From NCBI RefSeq assembly GCF_000740675.1, contig NZ_JPXI01000023.1, positions 78,470 to 142,469 on the forward strand: 64,000 bases of DNA, given 5' to 3'. Source of the stretch: Massilia sp. BSC265 (GTDB lineage: Bacteria > Pseudomonadota > Gammaproteobacteria > Burkholderiales > Burkholderiaceae_D). Below the pieces are notes generated by a model. It had not been told where the DNA came from. It did not search any database and was given only the letters and a program-made list of their open reading frames with translations. Shown here piece by piece: positions 58,239 through 64,000 of this stretch. Every line of letters begins with the position of its first letter. The stretch's first letter is position 1. Both the position numbers and the translations under genes were made by a program.

Positions 58239-58278
58239 CATTTCGCTGGGCGGAAGGTGCATTTCACTATGTGAAATG
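58239..58278. promoter_or_regulatory. Two tandem IclR-like palindromes upstream of aceA
   Basis: CATTTCAC-TAT-GTGAAATG (58260-58278) is perfect; CATTTCGC-TGG-GCGGAAGG (58239-58257) is an imperfect version matching at 6 of 8 arm positions. The centres are 21 bp apart, two helical turns. TTTC...GAAA palindromes are common IclR-family operators, and IclR regulates aceA in enterics. Confidence 0.55.
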
Positions 58279-58558
58279 TGCATTGCCACGATCTTCCCCT
58301 GATGGATTTGAATCGCGTTCGCTGGCCCTCATGGCTGCCCGCCTGGCTGCTGGGCGCGGGCCGCCGCCGCAAATAGGTGTCTGGCCGCTCCGGATGCTAT
58401 GCAGGACTGTACAGTCGCTAACTCAGCCATTGGTTAATCGCCTAACAGAAAGGTCTTTACAGCAGGAATAATCTGGACTCGCGTGCTCATCCGTGCGCGA
58501 GTCCGGGCCGTTCGCCGACGCGAAGGCCTGGTCGTTCAATATGATCGAGGAGATTGAA

Positions 58559-59149
58559 TTGAAGACCTCTGCAACGAAAACCCTGTTCAGCAAAGCGGTG
58601 GCCACCCTGGCCCTCACCATCGGAGTCGCGGCATCGGGCCAGGCCGGCGAGCTCACCTACCAGGGCGTCACCTTCACGTCGAGCTGGAGCGGCAACCTGC
58701 TCACCCTGGAGATCGACGCCGCCAACCGCACCGGCGACTGGCTTGACGCGAGCACCATCGGCGCCCTCCAGCTCAAGGACCTGGGCAGCTTTTCCGACGT
58801 GACCCTGGTGTCGGCCCCCGGCCTCGCTGCCAACTGGACCCTGTCGTCGAACGAACTGAACGCGAACGGCTGCGGCGGCGGCTCCCATGCCGGGCGCAGC
58901 CTGTGCGTTTCGGGTGATCGCGTGGCGCTGGCGGACAACATGATTTTCCAGTTCAGCTTCAGCGGCGGCGCGCCCGACCTGGAAGCGCCGCACCTGAAAG
59001 TGAACTTCTTCGGCGAGGGTGACCGCAAGGTGGGCAGCCTGCTGTCGCAGACCATCGCGCCGGTGCCGGAACCGCAGACCTACGCGATGCTGCTGGGCGG
59101 GCTGGGCCTGGTGGGATTCATGGCCCGCAGAAAGCGCAAGCAAGGCTGA
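58559..59149 (+). CDS. PEP-CTERM sorting domain protein
   Basis: 196 residues from TTG 58559; GAGGAGA lies five bases before it, which selects TTG over the ATG at 58541. Signal peptide SKAVATLALTIGVAASGQAG, a secreted beta-rich domain (LTYQGVTFTSSWSGNLLTLE) with a Cys pair around ANGCGGGSHAGRSLC, and a C-terminal VPEPQTYAMLLGGLGLVGFM followed by RRKRK, the PEP motif with hydrophobic segment and basic end. Needs an exosortase encoded elsewhere. Function unknown. Confidence 0.88.
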   Translation: MKTSATKTLFSKAVATLALTIGVAASGQAGELTYQGVTFTSSWSGNLLTLEIDAANRTGDWLDASTIGALQLKDLGSFSDVTLVSAPGLAANWTLSSNELNANGCGGGSHAGRSLCVSGDRVALADNMIFQFSFSGGAPDLEAPHLKVNFFGEGDRKVGSLLSQTIAPVPEPQTYAMLLGGLGLVGFMARRKRKQG

Positions 59150-59163
59150 ACGGCTGAAGGATG

Positions 59164-59200
59164 AAAAAACGGCGCGTGCTTTCAGGACGCGCCGTTGTCG
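59164..59200. terminator. Bidirectional terminator between PEP-CTERM gene and clpB
   Basis: AACGGCGCGT (59168-59177) and ACGCGCCGTT (59187-59196) form a perfect 10-bp stem with a nine-base loop, flanked by a run of six A on the left (T-run for clpB) and TT-GTCGTTT on the right. Confidence 0.8.
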
Positions 59201-59230
59201 TTTGCGGAGCAGGCCGCCGTGCAGGGAAGC

Positions 59231-61837
<2,607 letters not shown>

Positions 61838-61874
61838 GGTATTGCTCCCTAGTGGTGTTTTTAACTGAGGAGCA

Positions 61875-61902
61875 AGATAGGGATCTCTGTCTGGTTTTCA
61901 AG
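61875..61902 (-). promoter_or_regulatory. Sigma-32 (heat-shock) promoter of clpB
   Basis: On the minus strand CTTGAAA (61902-61896), a 13-bp spacer and CCCTATCT (61882-61875) match CTTGAAA-N11-16-CCCCATNT with one mismatch. It implies a leader of about 30 bases before the ATG at 61837. Confidence 0.75.
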
Positions 61903-61934
61903 ATGTGCAATGGACTCCCATGCAGCAAGCGACC

Positions 61935-62351
61935 TTATTCCGTGGCGGGCTCCGAATCGCGCACGGAGCCGAGATCGCGCACGTTTTTCTGGACCGCCAC
62001 CACGGCAAACAGACTCAGGACGAAAGACATGGCGTAAAAACCTTTCTCGCTCAGCGCCAAGGTGGCATTCCACAGCCCGATGGCCAGGAGCAGGATGGCC
62101 GCCACCAGCGAGATCCAGCACAAGCCGGCATAAATACCCGTGACCGGCACACCCTCGCTGCGGTCGCGAACGGTTTTTTGGAGGGACACTGCCGCGAACA
62201 GGCCGAGCAGCAGGAGCGTGAAGTAATAGCCCTTTTCGTTGAGCTCCATATGGGCAAGCCACAGACCCGCCAGGTAGGCGGTAATGCCGCACGCGAGGGC
62301 GCCCCAGGAAGCACCGACGAAGGCGGAGGTTGGACGCTGGACGGTTTGCAT
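61935..62351 (-). CDS. yiaA: Inner-membrane YiaA-like protein (YiaAB domain, two copies)
   Basis: 138 residues from ATG 62351, preceded by GAGGAAA. Two similar halves, each with a helix pair: [20 protein letters not shown] plus [15 protein letters not shown], and [20 protein letters not shown] plus [15 protein letters not shown]. Four transmembrane helices are expected. Function is unknown in all organisms; the E. coli protein has a similar length. Single gene. Confidence 0.88.
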   Translation of the reverse strand: MQTVQRPTSAFVGASWGALACGITAYLAGLWLAHMELNEKGYYFTLLLLGLFAAVSLQKTVRDRSEGVPVTGIYAGLCWISLVAAILLLAIGLWNATLALSEKGFYAMSFVLSLFAVVAVQKNVRDLGSVRDSEPATE

Positions 62352-62445
62352 GGCAGTTTCCTCATGTAAATGAACTAGCCGCAAACTTATCACGTTCCCG
62401 AAACGACGCACTTGATCTATGCAGTGGTAGCGGCAGGCAATACCG

Positions 62446-62820
62446 CTAGCTGCGCAAGATGCGCCATGTGGCAAAACCGGCCGCGCAGAACAGGATCGAG
62501 CCCAGCAGGTGCAGGAAGGTGTGGACCAGCGCCCAGCCGTATTCGCCACGCTGCAGTAACAGCACCGATTCACCGGAGAAGCTGGAAAAGGTCGTCAGGC
62601 CGCCGAGGAAACCGGTGACGGCAAACAGGCGCCATTCGGGAGCGAGATCCGGATGGCCCCCGAAGAATCCCAGTGCGAGCCCGACCAGGTAGCCGCCGGC
62701 GAGGTTGGCCGCCAGCGTACCGATCTGCACATAGGCGTGCAGGCTGCCCAGCCAGAGACCGAAACCCCAGCGAAGCCAGGCGCCGATCGCCGCCCCCGCG
62801 CCGACTGCCAGCCAGCTCAA
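62446..62820 (-). CDS. crcB: Fluoride exporter CrcB/Fluc
   Basis: 124 residues with four transmembrane helices. The start is TTG 62820, which overlaps the moaE stop as TTGA; family alignment ([14 protein letters not shown] right at the start) leaves no other start. Conserved channel residues are in [18 protein letters not shown] (Asn) and [15 protein letters not shown] (the Phe box and polar track). It exports F- as a dual-topology dimer. No fluoride riboswitch is seen, as it follows moaE directly. Confidence 0.93.
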   Translation of the reverse strand: MSWLAVGAGAAIGAWLRWGFGLWLGSLHAYVQIGTLAANLAGGYLVGLALGFFGGHPDLAPEWRLFAVTGFLGGLTTFSSFSGESVLLLQRGEYGWALVHTFLHLLGSILFCAAGFATWRILRS

Positions 62821-63299
62821 GGCTCAGCCCATTTGCGCTTGGCGGAATCGTCGCTGGCACGCGCGTCGACCCAGCGCGCTCCTTCCGGTGTCTGCTCCTT
62901 CTTCCAGAACGGCGCGTCGGTCTTCAGGTAGTCCATGATGAACTCGCAAGCGGCGAAGGCCTCGCCGCGGTGCGCCGAACTGCAGGCCACCAGCACGATC
63001 TGGTCGAGCGGTTTCAGCGGACCGACGCGGTGGATGACCGCTACGCCATACAAGGGCCAGCGCAACCTGGCCTGGGCCACGATGTCTTCCAGCGCCTTTT
63101 CCGTCATGCCAGGATAGTGCTCGAGCTCCATCTCCGACACCGTGGATCCTTCGTTCAGGTCGCGTACGGTGCCGACAAACGAGACCACGGCGCCGACCCG
63201 GCCGTCGCCGGCGCGCAGGGCGGCCAGCTCGCGCGACAGGTCGAAGTCGGCGGACTGCACGCGGATGTCGGTCACCCCGGTCGTCGCGGGGGCACTCAT
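62817..63299 (-). CDS. moaE: Molybdopterin synthase catalytic subunit
   Basis: 160 residues. With MoaD it adds sulfur to precursor Z to form molybdopterin. Motifs: GAVVSFVGTVRDLNEG, LELEHYPGMTEKAL-like, VAVIHRVGPLKPLD, VLVACSSAHRGEAFAACEF and a C-terminal FWKKEQTPEGARWVDA with the catalytic Lys. Overlaps the upstream DUF349 gene by 4 bp (ATGA) and the crcB start by 4 bp. Confidence 0.96.
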   Translation of the reverse strand: MSAPATTGVTDIRVQSADFDLSRELAALRAGDGRVGAVVSFVGTVRDLNEGSTVSEMELEHYPGMTEKALEDIVAQARLRWPLYGVAVIHRVGPLKPLDQIVLVACSSAHRGEAFAACEFIMDYLKTDAPFWKKEQTPEGARWVDARASDDSAKRKWAEP

Positions 63300-64000
63300 C
63301 GGCCGTCCTTGGCGTAGCGCGTCAACAGGTGCTCGATGCGGGTCTCGGTGCGCGCATCCGCGAGCGCAGGCAGTGCCAGCAATTCATGCACTCCCCTGGC
63401 GGCGCCGCCCTGCCCCGGGCCTGGTCCCGCCCTGTGGCCGGACTTGAGCGAGCTTTGCAGCACCTCGACCTGCAGTTTGAGGCGCTCGCGCGCAAATTCG
63501 GCGCCGCTGTCGATGCCGGCGGCGATCTCCAGGCGCAGCAGGTCGTGCAGCAGCCGTTCACGGTTTGCCTCCAGCTGGCGGGCGTAGTCGGCACGATCTT
63601 CTGCCCGGTCCCCTTCCAGCGCACCCAATGCGGCCTCGAAGCGCGCATGCAGCACCGGCTCGTAGCCGCCTTCGAGGGGCACCAGGGCCTCCCAGCGCGC
63701 GCGCCAGTCGTCCGGGTTGGTATGCGCGTCGGGATTGACGATCGCGTTTTCCAGCGCCTGGATCAGGCGCAGCTTGTCACGAACGGCGCCGGCCAGGGCC
63801 AGCCCGGCGGCGCGGCGCGCCACATCGGCATGGTGCTGTACCGCCGCCACCGCGGCGTGGTAGCGCTTTTCGATGCGCGCCTCATGGGCGCGCGGGACCG
63901 GTCCGATCGCCGCCCACTCGGCAGCCGCCTCGCGCAGCAGCTTGCCGGCGGTCGCGGGTGTCGCCTCCAGCGCGGCGGCCTCCAGGCGCGCGCACAGCGC
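63296..64000 (-). CDS. DUF349-domain protein (5' part beyond the window)
   Basis: 235 codons visible, no start reached; the frame remains open at 64000. DUF349 repeats: LREAAAEWAAIGPVPRAHEARIEKRYHAAVAA (read in parts) and DWRARWEALVPLEGGYEPVLHARFEAALG. All-helical and charged. DUF349 proteins are large (often over 900 residues) and of unknown role, though some link to stress and capsule regulation in bacteria. Stop overlaps the moaE start. Confidence 0.85.
   Translation of the reverse strand, partial: ALCARLEAAALEATPATAGKLLREAAAEWAAIGPVPRAHEARIEKRYHAAVAAVQHHADVARRAAGLALAGAVRDKLRLIQALENAIVNPDAHTNPDDWRARWEALVPLEGGYEPVLHARFEAALGALEGDRAEDRADYARQLEANRERLLHDLLRLEIAAGIDSGAEFARERLKLQVEVLQSSLKSGHRAGPGPGQGGAARGVHELLALPALADARTETRIEHLLTRYAKDGR

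Larger units (their letters stand above)
58035..58558. other. 524-bp intergenic region between aceA and the PEP-CTERM gene
   Basis: Divergent promoter region with lower GC near aceA. It carries three inverted repeats centred at about 58205, 58248 and 58269 (listed separately). No credible coding frame. Confidence 0.55.

Overview
The window is GC-rich chromosomal DNA from a betaproteobacterium, most likely Burkholderiales, family Oxalobacteraceae (Massilia/Telluria/Janthinobacterium relatives). This rests on the rpmF-plsX-fabHDG-acpP-fabF-(ygfX-like)-rpoE-rseA-mucD-lepA-lepB-rnc-era-recO-pdxJ-acpS order, the uvrC/pgsA/tRNA-Gly/tRNA-Cys neighbourhood, two PEP-CTERM proteins, and the number of soluble receptors and sensor kinases. 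It contains no rRNA, CRISPR array, prophage or recognisable transposase.

Layout, left half. 1-6.6 kb: a secreted endonuclease/phosphatase-fold protein (cut by the window edge) diverges from a TonB-dependent receptor followed by an ABC ATPase and two ABC-2 permeases; a 22-bp perfect palindrome precedes the receptor. 6.6-13.2 kb: a PAS/GGDEF membrane protein diverges from a blue-light-type LOV histidine kinase, a NarL-type response regulator and a second, paralogous PAS-GAF kinase. 13.6-24.1 kb: a tightly overlapping chemosensory operon with a soluble receptor carrying two signalling tips, a triple CheW, CheB, a HEAT-repeat protein, CheR, CheY, CheA, a STAS protein, a second CheY and a small soluble receptor-like protein with a CheZ-like motif. 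No flagellar or pilus gene is nearby, so the output is unknown. 24.2-29.5 kb is more plastic: a PAS/helicase-nuclease chimeric remnant, paeA, a LysR regulator diverging from an alpha/beta hydrolase, and a truncated YeeE/YedE gene ending next to tRNAs.

Layout, right half. 29.6-52.2 kb is mostly conserved core on the minus strand: two tRNA-Cys, four identical tRNA-Gly, pgsA, a PEP-CTERM gene inserted before uvrC, then acpS, pdxJ, recO, era, rnc, lepB, lepA, a glutaredoxin-like protein, mucD, a short soluble RseA, rpoE, and the fatty-acid/phospholipid cluster to plsX, rpmF and yceD. rseB is absent and RseA has no visible membrane helix, so envelope-stress signalling appears rewired. 52.3-64 kb: yceF, an RsmI-like methyltransferase, an EAL-like/HDOD protein, rlmJ with a long low-complexity tail, aceA with palindromes upstream, a second PEP-CTERM protein, clpB with a sigma-32-like promoter, yiaA, crcB, moaE and a partial DUF349 gene.

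Non-coding structure of note: three REP-like copies sharing the CCCACCCTAC core (one a 114-bp inverted doublet), an 88-bp nested inverted element between plsX and rpmF, an intrinsic terminator immediately before lepA, and a sigma-E-like promoter in front of rpoE. The strongest candidates for new biology are the chemosensory operon (double-tip receptor, triple CheW, CheZ-like receptor), the LOV/GAF kinase pair sharing one regulator, and the reduced sigma-E module. All functional statements come from reading motifs and gene order; no database search was run.
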